64,000 nt of DNA from Amarobacter sp964507025 (GTDB lineage: Bacteria > Chloroflexota > Dehalococcoidia > Tepidiformales > Tepidiformaceae): contig CAZDOK010000005.1 in assembly GCA_964507025.1 (NCBI GenBank), positions 124,001 through 188,000 of the forward strand. Reading direction: 5' to 3'. This document shows, piece after piece, positions 1 through 8,394 of the stretch. The notes under the pieces were generated by a model. It was not told the origin of the DNA. It worked only from the letters and a program-made list of their open reading frames with translations, and did no database searches. Each line of letters opens with the position of its first letter. Within the stretch, counting starts at the first letter, position 1. The translations under genes and the position numbers were made by a program.

Positions 1-35
1 ACAGAGGCCCAAACAGGTAGAGGAGAACAACAAGC

Positions 36-1448
36 GTGGGTATCACCACCGCACTGCCACACATCAGCCAGGAGGCGTGGACGGCGTTCCGCCTCCGCAT
101 CAGGGGCCAGGTGGTCCTGCCGGGCGACCCGGACTACGAGACCGCCCGGGAAGCCAAGAACACCATCTACAACCGCAAGCCCGCGATCATCGTGCGGGCG
201 GAAGACGCGGCGGACGTAAGCCGCAGCATCACCTTCGCCCGGCGCTTCGGGCTCAAGCTCACCGTGAAGGGTGGCGGCCACAGTATCGGCGGTCACAGCG
301 TGAACAACGGCGGACTCGTCATCGACATGCGCCGCATGAACAACATTCGGGTCGATGCCGAGAACCGCACGGCCTGGGCACAGTCGGGCGCGGTCGCGCG
401 AGAGTTCCTTGCGGCGGTCGAGCCGTACGGGCTTGCGGTGCCGTTCGGCGATGCCGGTTCGGTCGGTCTGGGCGGGATCACCCTCGGCGGCGGCATCGGC
501 TACCTGGTGCGGAAGCACGGCCTGACGATCGACAACCTGCTCGGCATCGAGATGGTCACGGCCGACGGCCAGATCATCCAGGCGACCGAGACAGAGAACG
601 CCGAGTTGTTCTGGGCGCTGCGCGGCGGCGGCGGCAACTTCGGCGTGGTCACTGGATTCCAGTACCGGCTGGTCGAGGTGCCCCAGATCTACGGCGGCGC
701 ACTGGTGCTCCCGGCCACGAAGGACGTGATCCGCGAGTACGCGAAGCTTTCGCTGGAGGCTCCGGAAGAACTCACCTCGATCTCGATGGTGATCAAGGCT
801 CCGCCCATGCCCTTCATTCCCGAGGACAAGATCGGCACGCCTTCGCTCATCGTGTTCACGGCCTATTCCGGAGACATCGAGAAGGGTCCGGAGGCCGTGG
901 CGCCGCTGCGCGCGCTGGCCGAACCGATTGCCGATACGCTCGGGCCAATGCCGCTTTCGGGCCTGTACGCGTACCTCGAACCGGCCGAGGCGCCAGCCCG
1001 GGCGCGCGTGCGCTCCGGGTTCTACGACGAAATCAACGACGACATGCTCGATGCGACGCTGGCGTTCATCGAGAACGGCCCGGCGAGCATGAACTTCCTG
1101 CAGCTGCGGCCAATCGGCAATGGCGCTATGAACCGCGTTTCGCGCGAGGCCACCGCGTTCTCGCACCGGGATGCCCGGTACATGCTCGCCATCATCGACC
1201 ACTGGGAAGACGCAGAGGAGGACGGCGAGAACGAACGCTGGGTCGATGCGTTCTGGGAGTCGATCTCCGGGTATCGCCGCGGCGCGTACTCGAACTTCCT
1301 CCAGGACGAGGGCGAGGCGCGTGTGCGCGAGTCGTACGGCGCCCAGGCATTCGAACGGCTGGCGAAGCTGAAGCTGCGCTACGACCCCACCAACGTGTTC
1401 AGCGGCAACGAGAACATCAAGCCGCAGCCGCTCAGCGCCGTCGCCTGA
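36..1448 (+). CDS. FAD-linked oxidoreductase, BBE/berberine-bridge type
   Basis: A 470-residue flavin oxidase of the PCMH/FAD_binding_4 family with a C-terminal BBE segment. The N-terminal domain carries GGGHSIGGHS at residues 79-88, where the family usually attaches FAD covalently through the His. The second, cysteinyl attachment site of bicovalent members is not seen; that stretch reads GDAGSVGLGG. The C-terminus (about 420-465) has the YSNF...YGAQAFERLAKLKLRYDPTNVF pattern typical of BBE domains. Start is GTG at 36 with AGAGGAG seven or so bases upstream. Substrates of the family are sugars, alkaloids or polyketides; none can be inferred here. The gene stands alone and is followed by a strong hairpin. 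Confidence 0.9.
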   Translation: MGITTALPHISQEAWTAFRLRIRGQVVLPGDPDYETAREAKNTIYNRKPAIIVRAEDAADVSRSITFARRFGLKLTVKGGGHSIGGHSVNNGGLVIDMRRMNNIRVDAENRTAWAQSGAVAREFLAAVEPYGLAVPFGDAGSVGLGGITLGGGIGYLVRKHGLTIDNLLGIEMVTADGQIIQATETENAELFWALRGGGGNFGVVTGFQYRLVEVPQIYGGALVLPATKDVIREYAKLSLEAPEELTSISMVIKAPPMPFIPEDKIGTPSLIVFTAYSGDIEKGPEAVAPLRALAEPIADTLGPMPLSGLYAYLEPAEAPARARVRSGFYDEINDDMLDATLAFIENGPASMNFLQLRPIGNGAMNRVSREATAFSHRDARYMLAIIDHWEDAEEDGENERWVDAFWESISGYRRGAYSNFLQDEGEARVRESYGAQAFERLAKLKLRYDPTNVFSGNENIKPQPLSAVA

Positions 1449-1475
1449 CCCCGGCACGGTTTCCGAGCTTCCAGG

Positions 1476-1505
1476 GAGCCCCCGGCGTGCTAATGCCGGG
1501 GGCTC
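1476..1505 (+). terminator. GC-rich hairpin after the FAD oxidase
   Basis: An 11-bp perfect inverted repeat (GAGCCCCCGGC / GCCGGGGGCTC) around an 8-base loop, starting 28 bases after the oxidase stop codon. No U-run follows, so termination is inferred from position and stem strength only. Confidence 0.6.
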
Positions 1506-1582
1506 CTGTCGTAGTGGGTAGCTTTTCGAAACTTGCTCTATACTCTCGGCCATTGCGCTGCCTGCGCACGGGAGTACCACCA

Positions 1583-2380
1583 ATGTCCGATGTCGTACTG
1601 GTTTCCGATGAGGGCCACGTGCGCACGATTCGCATGAACCGCCCCGACGTGAAGAACGCGGTGAACATGGAGCTCGCCTGGGGCGTTCTCGGCGCGATCG
1701 AGGCCGCGACGGACGACGACAACGTCTGGTTGATTTGCCTCACGGGGAGCGGCGATGCCTTCTGTTCGGGTCTGGACCTTCGAGGGACCGGCGACTACAG
1801 CCCGAAGACGCCCCAGAACACACAGCTCGACGACCTGGGCTGGGTCTCGCAGTTCCTTCTGACCCTCCGGCAGCGGTGCGAGAAGCCGATCGTCGGCGGC
1901 ATCAACGGCGTCGCGGTCGGCGCGGGCCTGTCGCTCGCGCTCGGCACGGATATCCGGCTGATGAAGCGCAGCGCGCGCATCCTGGCGGGGTACCCGCGCA
2001 TCGGGGGCTCGCCCGATGGCGGCATGACGTTCACGCTCTCGCAGGCACTGGGATACGAGCAGGCGATGCGCTTCCTGCTGGAGAGCAAGACGGTTGACGC
2101 CGAGGAGGCGCTGCGGCTCGGGCTCGTGGGCGAGGTGGTGGACGACGATCATTGGGATGCTCGCCTAGCGGAGTACTGCCAGCACCTGTGCAGTGTTGTC
2201 TCGCCGATCACGATGCGACTGACGAAGCGCACGCTGGTGAAGGCGACGACGGCGATCGATCTGGAGGCGCAGTGCCGGCTGGAGCTGGGGAGCATCCGGA
2301 TGGCGTTCGCGAGCGAGGACGGCAAGGAGGCGCGCCGTGCCTTCATGGAGAGGCGGCCGCCGGTATTCCAGGGGAAGTGA
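1583..2380 (+). CDS. enoyl-CoA hydratase/isomerase family protein
   Basis: A 265-residue crotonase-fold protein. The oxyanion-hole segments are visible: DAFCSGLDLRG near residue 60 and GGINGVAVGAGLSLALGTDIR near 105-125. The C-terminal MRLTKRTLVKA and RRPPVFQGK are typical of the family. It probably hydrates or isomerises an acyl-CoA, but crotonase paralogues vary in substrate. ATG at 1583 has GGAG 8 bases upstream; the longer frame reading back to 77 is the antisense-like shadow of the preceding gene and is rejected. A TATACT hexamer at 1539-1544 could serve as a -10 box. Confidence 0.9.
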   Translation: MSDVVLVSDEGHVRTIRMNRPDVKNAVNMELAWGVLGAIEAATDDDNVWLICLTGSGDAFCSGLDLRGTGDYSPKTPQNTQLDDLGWVSQFLLTLRQRCEKPIVGGINGVAVGAGLSLALGTDIRLMKRSARILAGYPRIGGSPDGGMTFTLSQALGYEQAMRFLLESKTVDAEEALRLGLVGEVVDDDHWDARLAEYCQHLCSVVSPITMRLTKRTLVKATTAIDLEAQCRLELGSIRMAFASEDGKEARRAFMERRPPVFQGK

Positions 2381-2524
2381 CCGGGGCTTCTCCACTTGTT
2401 AACCACGGAGCCGCACAGTCTGGTGGTCCGGCACGGTCGCCACGGGGCAAACGTGCGATTGGTCCTTCCGCCAGGGTGGCGGACTCGTCCATGGCGGGGC
2501 GCCAGCCGGACGGCGCCCCGGTTC

Positions 2525-3127
2525 CTAGCGCGGCCTGAGCTGAGCCTGGCCGCTGCCGGTGACCAGGTGGGGCGGGAGGTGGGCAACGGAACAGGCTTCC
2601 ATGAGCGTGAGGCCCCCGTGCCCGGCCTCGATGGTGGTGATGGCGCAATTCGCCATGGGCACAGGCACCACGCGGTCATCGCCTAGGGCTTCACCGATGG
2701 CGACGCCGATAGCGATGTAGTGGGAGACGACGACGAGGTCGCCGTCGCGGGATGCCGTATCGAGGGCGAGCTCGATGAGGGTATCGACCACGCGCTGGCG
2801 CCAGCGGCGCAGGTCTTCGGCTTGCTCACTCCAGCGGCCGGCCATGAACGGCCCGATCATGGCGACGCGCTGCTCGACCGGCATGTCGGGGGCGAACACC
2901 TCGGCCACCTCTTCGCGGACCTCGGCGATAAGGCCGGAGGCGCCGGCGATGGGCTCGGCGGTCTCGCGCGTGCGGCGGAGGGGCGAAACCACCAGCCGCG
3001 CAACGCGACGCTCGCGCAGCGCTTCGGCGGTGGCCCGGGCCTGGCGGTGGCCAATTTCGGCGAGGCCGGGGTCGAGGTCTTCGGAGCCGGCCGCAGCCTG
3101 CCCGTGTCGAACGAGGTAGAGCGTCAT
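2525..3127 (-). CDS. histidine phosphatase family protein (phosphoglycerate mutase-like)
   Basis: About 200 residues, beginning MTLYLVRHGQ, the phosphohistidine RHG motif of the branch-1 histidine phosphatases. Further landmarks are the SPLRRTRETAEPI segment and the second catalytic His in VVSHYIAIG. Such proteins dephosphorylate small metabolites or proteins; specificity cannot be read. The frame is open for 14 more codons upstream, but the RHG motif normally lies at the extreme N-terminus, so the ATG at 3127 is chosen. Divergent from the LLM oxidoreductase. Confidence 0.88.
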   Translation of the reverse strand: MTLYLVRHGQAAAGSEDLDPGLAEIGHRQARATAEALRERRVARLVVSPLRRTRETAEPIAGASGLIAEVREEVAEVFAPDMPVEQRVAMIGPFMAGRWSEQAEDLRRWRQRVVDTLIELALDTASRDGDLVVVSHYIAIGVAIGEALGDDRVVPVPMANCAITTIEAGHGGLTLMEACSVAHLPPHLVTGSGQAQLRPR

Positions 3128-3162
3128 GCGCCAAGCGTACAGGCTCGCCATGAACAATCGAC

Positions 3163-3191
3163 CTGACAATGCGGCGCCGGGCGGCTATCGT
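3163..3191 (+). promoter_or_regulatory. sigma-70-like promoter of the LLM oxidoreductase
   Basis: CTGACA at 3163-3168, a 17-base spacer and TATCGT at 3186-3191, about 35 bases before the ATG at 3227. Good match to the -35/-10 pattern; not experimentally supported. Confidence 0.5.
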
Positions 3192-3226
3192 GCCCGCACA
3201 ACGAAGCACATTCGGGAGCTAGATCG

Positions 3227-4159
3227 ATGGCAAAGGTCCACTTCGGGGTAACGATCCCGCAAATCAAGCGCACCTGGGATGAGGCGAAAGCCGCATCACG
3301 CGAGTTCGAGGCGATGGGCTACGACTCGCTCTGGGTTTGCGACCACCTGTACGGGCCGCAATCGCCCTCGATCCCGATCCTCGAGGCGTGGTCGCTGGTT
3401 TCGGCGGTGGCAGCGATCACGGAGAAGGTGGAGATCGGCACCCTGGTGACGCCGGCAGGGATGCGCAACGCGGCTCAGCTGGGGAAAGTCATCGCGACGA
3501 TCGACAATATCGCGGGCGGGCGCATCATCCCGGGGCTGGGGGCCGGGTGGATGCCGCGCGAGTTCACGGACTTCGGTGTCCCGTTCCTTCCGACGGGGCA
3601 ACGGCTGGGCCAGCTGCGCGAGACGGTGGAGTTGCTGAAGGCGATGTGGAGCGAGCCTTCGGTGACGTACGAGGGCAAGTACGTGCGCGCCCAGAACGTG
3701 GTGTGCGAACCGAAGCCGGTGCGCACGCCGCCCATCCTCATCGGCGGCGCGGGCGAGAAAGTAACCCTCAAGCTCGCCGCCCAGCACGCCGCGATCTGGA
3801 ACAACATGGCAGTGCACCAGGCTCGCCTGCCCCAGAAGGTGGAGGTGCTGAAGCAGCATTGCGCAGCCGTGGGACGGGACCCCTCGGAGATCGTCGTCAG
3901 CCAGCAGTGCCTGGTGACCATTGCCCCGGACGAGGCGAGCGCCGGCCCGATGGTGGAGACCGCGAAGAAGATCTTCGGCGGGCATATGGGCGACCCGACC
4001 GGTCCGCTCGCGATCGCGGGCAGCCCGGAGACCGTGCGGGCGCAGATCCAGAAGCACATCGACCTTGGCTGCACGATGTTCCTGATGGAGTTCTTCGGGC
4101 GGGAAACGGTCGGGCCCGCGAAGCTCTTCGCCGAGACGGTGATGCCGCACTTCCGCTGA
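3227..4159 (+). CDS. LLM-class F420/flavin-dependent oxidoreductase
   Basis: A 310-residue TIM-barrel protein of the bacterial luciferase-like family, of the kind usually annotated as F420-dependent (TIGR03619-like). Visible landmarks: YDSLWVCDHL near residue 31, GRIIPGLGAGWMPREFTDFGVPF near 96-118, and GGAGEKVTLKLAAQHAAIWN near 172-192. The pattern AGW.. REF and the PPILIGG strand match F420-type rather than bacterial luciferase subunits. Cofactor assignment is inferred from family resemblance. AGGAG-like GGGAGC lies upstream of ATG 3227. No partner gene is adjacent on the same strand. Confidence 0.87.
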   Translation: MAKVHFGVTIPQIKRTWDEAKAASREFEAMGYDSLWVCDHLYGPQSPSIPILEAWSLVSAVAAITEKVEIGTLVTPAGMRNAAQLGKVIATIDNIAGGRIIPGLGAGWMPREFTDFGVPFLPTGQRLGQLRETVELLKAMWSEPSVTYEGKYVRAQNVVCEPKPVRTPPILIGGAGEKVTLKLAAQHAAIWNNMAVHQARLPQKVEVLKQHCAAVGRDPSEIVVSQQCLVTIAPDEASAGPMVETAKKIFGGHMGDPTGPLAIAGSPETVRAQIQKHIDLGCTMFLMEFFGRETVGPAKLFAETVMPHFR

Positions 4160-4185
4160 GGTGCGGCTCGCCGGCCAGCCCGCCG

Positions 4186-4995
4186 TCAGGCCATCTTGAA
4201 TCGCCAGGCGGCAAGGGCGGTGGCGAGGATGCCCCAGGCCGCGAGGCCGAGCAGGTCGCCGTGGACATCAGCGAAGCCCCTGCCGAGGTTAGCGATGTCC
4301 TGGACGGCGTTGGTGAGGTAGGTCAGTGGCAGGAGACCCGTGATCGAGCTGAGCCAATCGGGCAGGCCGGAGCGGTCGAGGAAGGCGCCGGAGAACAGCA
4401 TGCTGGGCATCAGGACGAGCATGAACATCGGGGGGATGTCATCTTCGGAGCGTGAGATGGCGACCACGAGCACGCCCATTGCGACGAACGCGAGCGAGCC
4501 GAGGGTGGCCAGCCCGAGCAGGAGCGGTGTGCTGCCGGTGAGTTCCGCACCGAAGATGTAGACACCACTCGCCCAGGTGATGATGGTCACGGCGAAGGCT
4601 GTGAGCATGCGGCTGACGACCACTCCGCCGACGAAGGCGCCCGTGGGTATCGGTGTGGCACGGACACGCCTGAGCGTCCCACGTTCCTTGTAGCGCGAGA
4701 GCGGAAAGGCGACGCTGTTGAGGCCGACTGTCATGCCGTTAAACGCGATGAGGCCCGGGAGGAGGCGGTCCAGGTAGGGGCGGACTTCTCCGTTCGGGAG
4801 CGTGACGTTGAAGTTGAAGCTGTTGAGGATGAGCAGCAGGATGAACGGCTGCCCCATGGTGAACATGAGGGCGGTGGGTTCGCGATAGAGCGATTTCACT
4901 TCGCTGACGAGGGTCGCCCTGAAGCCGCTCCACCAGGGGGAACGCGGTGCGGCGTGTTGCCGGACGGCGGTGCCGGGAAAAGTGGTGCTGGTCAT
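4186..4995 (-). CDS. ABC-2 type transporter permease
   Basis: A 269-residue integral membrane permease with about six hydrophobic segments, e.g. ALMFTMGQPFILLLILNSF near residue 42, LIAFNGMTVGLNSVAF near 80, and IITWASGVYIFGAEL. The glycine/proline-containing PSMLFSGAFLDRSGLP near 190 is typical of ABC-2 exporters (DrrB/NatB-like). Its start overlaps the stop of the ATPase gene by four bases (ATGA), so the two are translationally coupled. It should form the membrane half of a drug, lipid or polysaccharide exporter; the substrate is not predictable. Confidence 0.92.
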   Translation of the reverse strand: MTSTTFPGTAVRQHAAPRSPWWSGFRATLVSEVKSLYREPTALMFTMGQPFILLLILNSFNFNVTLPNGEVRPYLDRLLPGLIAFNGMTVGLNSVAFPLSRYKERGTLRRVRATPIPTGAFVGGVVVSRMLTAFAVTIITWASGVYIFGAELTGSTPLLLGLATLGSLAFVAMGVLVVAISRSEDDIPPMFMLVLMPSMLFSGAFLDRSGLPDWLSSITGLLPLTYLTNAVQDIANLGRGFADVHGDLLGLAAWGILATALAAWRFKMA

Positions 4996-5816
4996 CGTGC
5001 TTTCCTCCCATGGGCCGGAACGGCGGCGGCGGGCTCTTCATCTTCGAAGCGGTGACCGGTGAGATGGATGAAGACATCCTCCAGCGTGGCCTCGCGCACT
5101 TCCGCGGGACGCTTGAATCCGGTGGCGAGGAGCTGATCGATGAGGGCGCCGGGTGTGTCGATGGCGGCGACAAGCCCGCGATCCATGATCGCTACGCGGT
5201 CGCAGAGCTGTTCGGCTTCTTCCATGTAGTGGGTGGAGAGGAGGATGGTGCGGCCGTCGTCGCGGAGCCGGCGGATGAGATCCCAGAGCTGGCGGCGGGC
5301 GGCGGGGTCGAGGCCGGTCGATGGCTCATCGAGGAGGACCAGGCGGGGTTCGTTGACGAGCGCGGCCGCGATCGCAAAGCGCTGCTTCTGTCCGCCGGAG
5401 AGCTGCTTGAGCCGCCACTTCGCGCGGTCGGCAAGATCGACGAAACCGAGGAGGCGGGCCGCATCGGGGCGCATGCCGTAGCAGGCTCCCAGGTAGTTCA
5501 GCTGCTCGCGCAGCTGCAGGTGCTCGAAGAAATCGGACTCCTGGAGCGCGATGCCGAGCTGTGAGCGGGCCGCGCGGGAATCGCGGGTGATGTCGGATCC
5601 GAAGATGCGGACCTCGCCCGAGGTCGCCTGGCGAAGGCCAACGAGGATTTCGATGGTGGAGGTCTTCCCGGCGCCGTTGGGGCCGAGGAGGCCGAAGATC
5701 TCGCCGGGGCGAACTTCGAAGCTGATGCCGCGAACCGCTTCGAAGGCGCCGTAGCGCTTGCGAAGGTCGCGGACCGCGAGCGCGGGGGCACTCGTGGCAG
5801 GGGTGAGAACCGCCAT
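4992..5816 (-). CDS. ABC exporter ATP-binding protein (DrrA/CcmA-like)
   Basis: A 274-residue ATPase. Walker A is GPNGAGKTST (about residue 44), the signature is LSGGQKQRF, Walker B is LVLLDEPSTGLDP, and the switch His is in LLSTHYMEEAEQLCD. It energises the overlapping ABC-2 permease. ATG at 5816 follows a GGAGG at a good distance; an in-frame upstream Met at 5852 lacks this and is not preferred. A MarR regulator is divergently transcribed, suggesting repression of an efflux system relieved by its ligand. Confidence 0.94.
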   Translation of the reverse strand: MAVLTPATSAPALAVRDLRKRYGAFEAVRGISFEVRPGEIFGLLGPNGAGKTSTIEILVGLRQATSGEVRIFGSDITRDSRAARSQLGIALQESDFFEHLQLREQLNYLGACYGMRPDAARLLGFVDLADRAKWRLKQLSGGQKQRFAIAAALVNEPRLVLLDEPSTGLDPAARRQLWDLIRRLRDDGRTILLSTHYMEEAEQLCDRVAIMDRGLVAAIDTPGALIDQLLATGFKRPAEVREATLEDVFIHLTGHRFEDEEPAAAVPAHGRKAR

Positions 5817-5893
5817 GCTTTCCTCCGGGAGGGAGTTGAACCGGCCGTGCATGCGGTGGCATACTCAGCCGTGGTAGCTGCCGAAAGAAGATG

Positions 5894-5906
5894 CTGACTC
5901 CGTCAG
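5894..5906. promoter_or_regulatory. candidate MarR operator in the divergent ABC/MarR intergenic region
   Basis: A perfect short inverted repeat, CTGAC-TCC-GTCAG, sits in the 129-bp gap between the exporter ATPase and the MarR gene. Position fits an autoregulatory operator; the arms are only 5 bp, so this is tentative. Confidence 0.35.
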
Positions 5907-5945
5907 ATACTTCCGCGGGCAGAGACTACGAGGGGGACCCCGGGT

Positions 5946-6446
5946 TTGTCAACTGAGGACGCCAATCGCACCGATCTGGGCGCAGCGCTCGAGCGCGAGG
6001 TACGGCTGTTGAGTGCGCATTCGGCGCTCTACAGCCAGGCCGTCGCCGAGCGGGTCGGAATCACGGCGACGGAGCTGGAGACGCTGGAGCTGTTCAACCT
6101 CTATGGGTCGATGACACCGGGCCGGCTTGCAGAGCTGACGGGGCTGACCACCGGGGGCGTGACACGGCTCATCGATCGGCTGGAGCGGGGCGGGTTCGTC
6201 CGGAGGGAGCCCGACCCGGAAGACCGGCGCCGGGTGATCCTGCACCCGCTGGAACCGGAGGCGGAAGCGCGCGTGTACCCGTACTTCGCGTCGTTCGCGG
6301 AACGGATGCACGAGCTGTGGAGCACCTATCCCGAGCAATACCTGGAGGTGTTCCGCGACTACGCGCGGCGAACGCGGGAGATCATGCAGGACGAGGCGGC
6401 GAAGCTCCGGGCGATGAAAGACGATAGCTGCGCTCCGGGGAGCTGA
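5946..6446 (+). CDS. MarR family transcriptional regulator
   Basis: A 166-residue winged-helix regulator. The DNA-binding core is visible as TPGRLAELTGLTTGGVTRLIDRLERGGFVRREPDPEDRRRVIL around residues 56-100, including the wing motif DPEDRR. The start is TTG at 5946, preceded by GAGGGGGA; no closer ATG/GTG exists upstream of the conserved helices. The likely role is control of the divergent ABC exporter. Confidence 0.88.
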   Translation: MSTEDANRTDLGAALEREVRLLSAHSALYSQAVAERVGITATELETLELFNLYGSMTPGRLAELTGLTTGGVTRLIDRLERGGFVRREPDPEDRRRVILHPLEPEAEARVYPYFASFAERMHELWSTYPEQYLEVFRDYARRTREIMQDEAAKLRAMKDDSCAPGS

Positions 6447-6635
6447 CTACCACCAGCCATCCTTGTAGAACCAGCCCTTGTGCTCGCGGCCTGCCTGGCC
6501 GGCCTCCTTGAGGCGGATGAGGTGCTTCCGGCAGAGCGGGATGGTGAGTCGTTCGCGCTCTTCGCCCCTCCACTTCAACACCGCCACATCCTGGTAGGGC
6601 GGTTCCATGCACCACACGCAACGCGGTCGAGCCAT
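6447..6635 (-). CDS. small Cys/His-containing hypothetical protein
   Basis: A 62-residue basic protein starting MARPRCVWCMEPP and containing a later C-R-K-H, so CxxC plus Cys/His could bind one zinc. The C-terminus is WFYKDGWW. Its start directly follows the stop of the GNAT gene and its stop abuts that of the convergent MarR gene. Function is unknown; the tight spacing and sensible composition support that it is real. Confidence 0.65.
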   Translation of the reverse strand: MARPRCVWCMEPPYQDVAVLKWRGEERERLTIPLCRKHLIRLKEAGQAGREHKGWFYKDGWW

Positions 6636-7163
6636 TTATCCCCTCTCGCCTTCCGGGAACTCCATCACGAATCCCCACTCACGACTCTGCCACGGGTCGG
6701 GGGCGTAGCGGAAGCGGTCGTTGCGAAAGCCGCACCCCAGGTACACGGCATGGGCGTGGGTGAAGTGGACATCGGAGAAGAGCACCAGGCGGCGGGCGCC
6801 TTTTTCGCGGGCGAGGTCGATCACCAGTCGCGTCAGTCGTTCGCCCAGCCGGTGACCCCGGGCAGACGAGAGGACATAGAGGCGATGGAGCTCGAACTCG
6901 CCGCCGCCCTCATCGGTCAGGCCGACGCAGCCAACGACGTTGGCGCCCGCGTCTTCGACCACATAGAACCAGCCGCGAGAGCCATCGTAGTGTTCCTCGG
7001 GGCGGAGCAGGTCGGCATCGTAGTCGCTTTCGGCGAAGGCGAAGCCGTACTCCTCGAAGACGGAGGAGACCACGCGCCACGGGCCATCGCCGTGGCGCTC
7101 GCGGCTGTAGGGGACGATGCGGTAGACGTCGGAGGACACGGCGGCGACTGCCAGTCTACTCAC
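6636..7163 (-). CDS. GNAT family N-acetyltransferase
   Basis: A 175-residue acetyltransferase fold. Motif A appears as LYVLSSARGHRLGERLTRLVIDLAREKGARRLVLFSD, with the acetyl-CoA pyrophosphate loop R-G-H-R-L-G near residue 100, followed by AVYLGCGFRNDRF. Acetyl acceptor unknown. Start is GTG at 7163, overlapping the end of fabI by eight bases, so translation is probably coupled to fabI. Confidence 0.87.
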   Translation of the reverse strand: MSRLAVAAVSSDVYRIVPYSRERHGDGPWRVVSSVFEEYGFAFAESDYDADLLRPEEHYDGSRGWFYVVEDAGANVVGCVGLTDEGGGEFELHRLYVLSSARGHRLGERLTRLVIDLAREKGARRLVLFSDVHFTHAHAVYLGCGFRNDRFRYAPDPWQSREWGFVMEFPEGERG

Positions 7164-7941
7164 GCTCTTCGTTGGCGAGGCCCATGATGTTGAATCCGTT
7201 ATCGACGTACATCACCTCGCCGGTGATGCCGCTGGCACCATCGCTGGCAAGGAAGGCCGCGGCTTCGCCGACCTGTTCGATGGTCACGTTGCGGTGGAGC
7301 GGGGCGATGCTGGCGAACTGCTTGAGGTAGTCGCGGAAGCCGGAGATGCCGCTCGCTGCAAGGGTACGGATGGGCCCCGCGCTGATGGCGTTGACGCGGA
7401 TGTTCTGGGGGCCGAGGTCCCAGGCGAGGTAGCGCGTGGTGGCCTCGAGGGCAGCCTTGGCGACGCCCATAACGTTGTACTTGGGGGCCACCTTCTGGGA
7501 GCCGTAGTAGGTGAGGGTGAGGATGCTGCCGCCGTTGGGCATGAGCTCCTGGGCCCTATTGGCCACGGCTACGAGCGAATAGACCGAGACGTTGTGCGCG
7601 AGAAGGAAGCCTTCGCGCGAGGTATCGACGAAGCGGCCCATGAGGTCTTCGCGGTTGGCGAAGGCGATGGCGTGGACCAGGATGTCGATGGTTCCGAGCT
7701 GCTCCTTCGCCTTCGCAAAGATGGCATCGAGCTGAGCATCGTCGGTGACGTCGCAGAGCTCGATGAAATCGGAGCCAAGGCTTTCGGCGAGCGGCCGGAC
7801 GCGCTTTTCAAGCGAAGGCATGGCATAGGAGAAGGCGAGTTTGGCGCCCTCCCGATGGAACGCCTGGGCAATTCCCCACGCGATGGAATGGTCGTTCGCG
7901 ACGCCGAAGATGAGCGCCGTCTTGCCCTCTAGCTTTCCCAT
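7156..7941 (-). CDS. fabI: enoyl-[acyl-carrier-protein] reductase (FabI)
   Basis: A 261-residue divergent SDR that reduces trans-2-enoyl-ACP with NAD(P)H in the last step of the FAS-II cycle. It starts MGKLEGKTALIFGVANDHSIAWG, the FabI-type nucleotide-binding segment. The active-site Tyr-x6-Lys is in YNVMGVAKAALE, and SAGPIRTLAASGI follows as in FabI. Length is normal. The ATG at 7941 is chosen over an in-frame upstream Met because the family begins at MGxLxGK. It lies in a minus-strand run MBL hydrolase-PPOX-fabI-GNAT-small protein. Confidence 0.95.
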   Translation of the reverse strand: MGKLEGKTALIFGVANDHSIAWGIAQAFHREGAKLAFSYAMPSLEKRVRPLAESLGSDFIELCDVTDDAQLDAIFAKAKEQLGTIDILVHAIAFANREDLMGRFVDTSREGFLLAHNVSVYSLVAVANRAQELMPNGGSILTLTYYGSQKVAPKYNVMGVAKAALEATTRYLAWDLGPQNIRVNAISAGPIRTLAASGISGFRDYLKQFASIAPLHRNVTIEQVGEAAAFLASDGASGITGEVMYVDNGFNIMGLANEERE

Positions 7942-8001
7942 GCGCAGAGCGTAAAGGGAGAAGGGAGAAGGGAGAAGCACCCGGTACTGCAGGCGGCCGG
8001 C

Positions 8002-8391
8002 TCACTTCATCCCCAGCCAGCGCTCGGGGGTGAGCACGAGGAGGACCATGCCCTCGTGGGCGTCATCGGCAACGGAGCGGGCAGCGGCCTCAGGTCCGCG
8101 GTAGTGCGTGTGCAGCTCCAGGCGCTGGTCCCGGGTGAGCGGGTCCTGCACGCGGATGGGGCCCTCAGCCGTCACGTAGCGCGGTCCATCGATAACGGTT
8201 AGCGCCGCGCGGCCCGCACGGGCGACGTTCAGGTGCTTCTGGGAGCCGCGCTCGGTGACGATGAAGAACGTCCGATCCTTCCACAGGTACCAGACTGCCA
8301 CGGCATGGGCCCGGCCGCGCGCGTCCACGGTGGCGAGGACGGCGGTGCGCGGGGCCGCGAGGAACTCGTCTCTCGATTCCCGTGCTACCAA
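8002..8391 (-). CDS. PPOX-class (pyridoxamine 5'-phosphate oxidase fold) protein
   Basis: A 129-residue split-barrel flavin/F420-binding family protein. Family landmarks: AVLATVDARGRAHAVAVWYLWKDRTFFIVTERGSQKHLNVARAGRAALTVID in residues 17-68, matching the usual strand-turn-strand core. These proteins reduce diverse substrates with FMN or F420, or bind haem; no specific role is visible. It starts at a TTG four bases from the stop of the upstream MBL gene, so it is likely cotranscribed. Confidence 0.82.
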   Translation of the reverse strand: MVARESRDEFLAAPRTAVLATVDARGRAHAVAVWYLWKDRTFFIVTERGSQKHLNVARAGRAALTVIDGPRYVTAEGPIRVQDPLTRDQRLELHTHYRGPEAAARSVADDAHEGMVLLVLTPERWLGMK

Positions 8392-8394
8392 CGG

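Noticed and set aside
77..1582. Upstream extension of the enoyl-CoA hydratase frame to 77
   Set aside because: It runs out of frame over the FAD oxidase with no conserved sequence, and the hydratase has its own Shine-Dalgarno at 1571.
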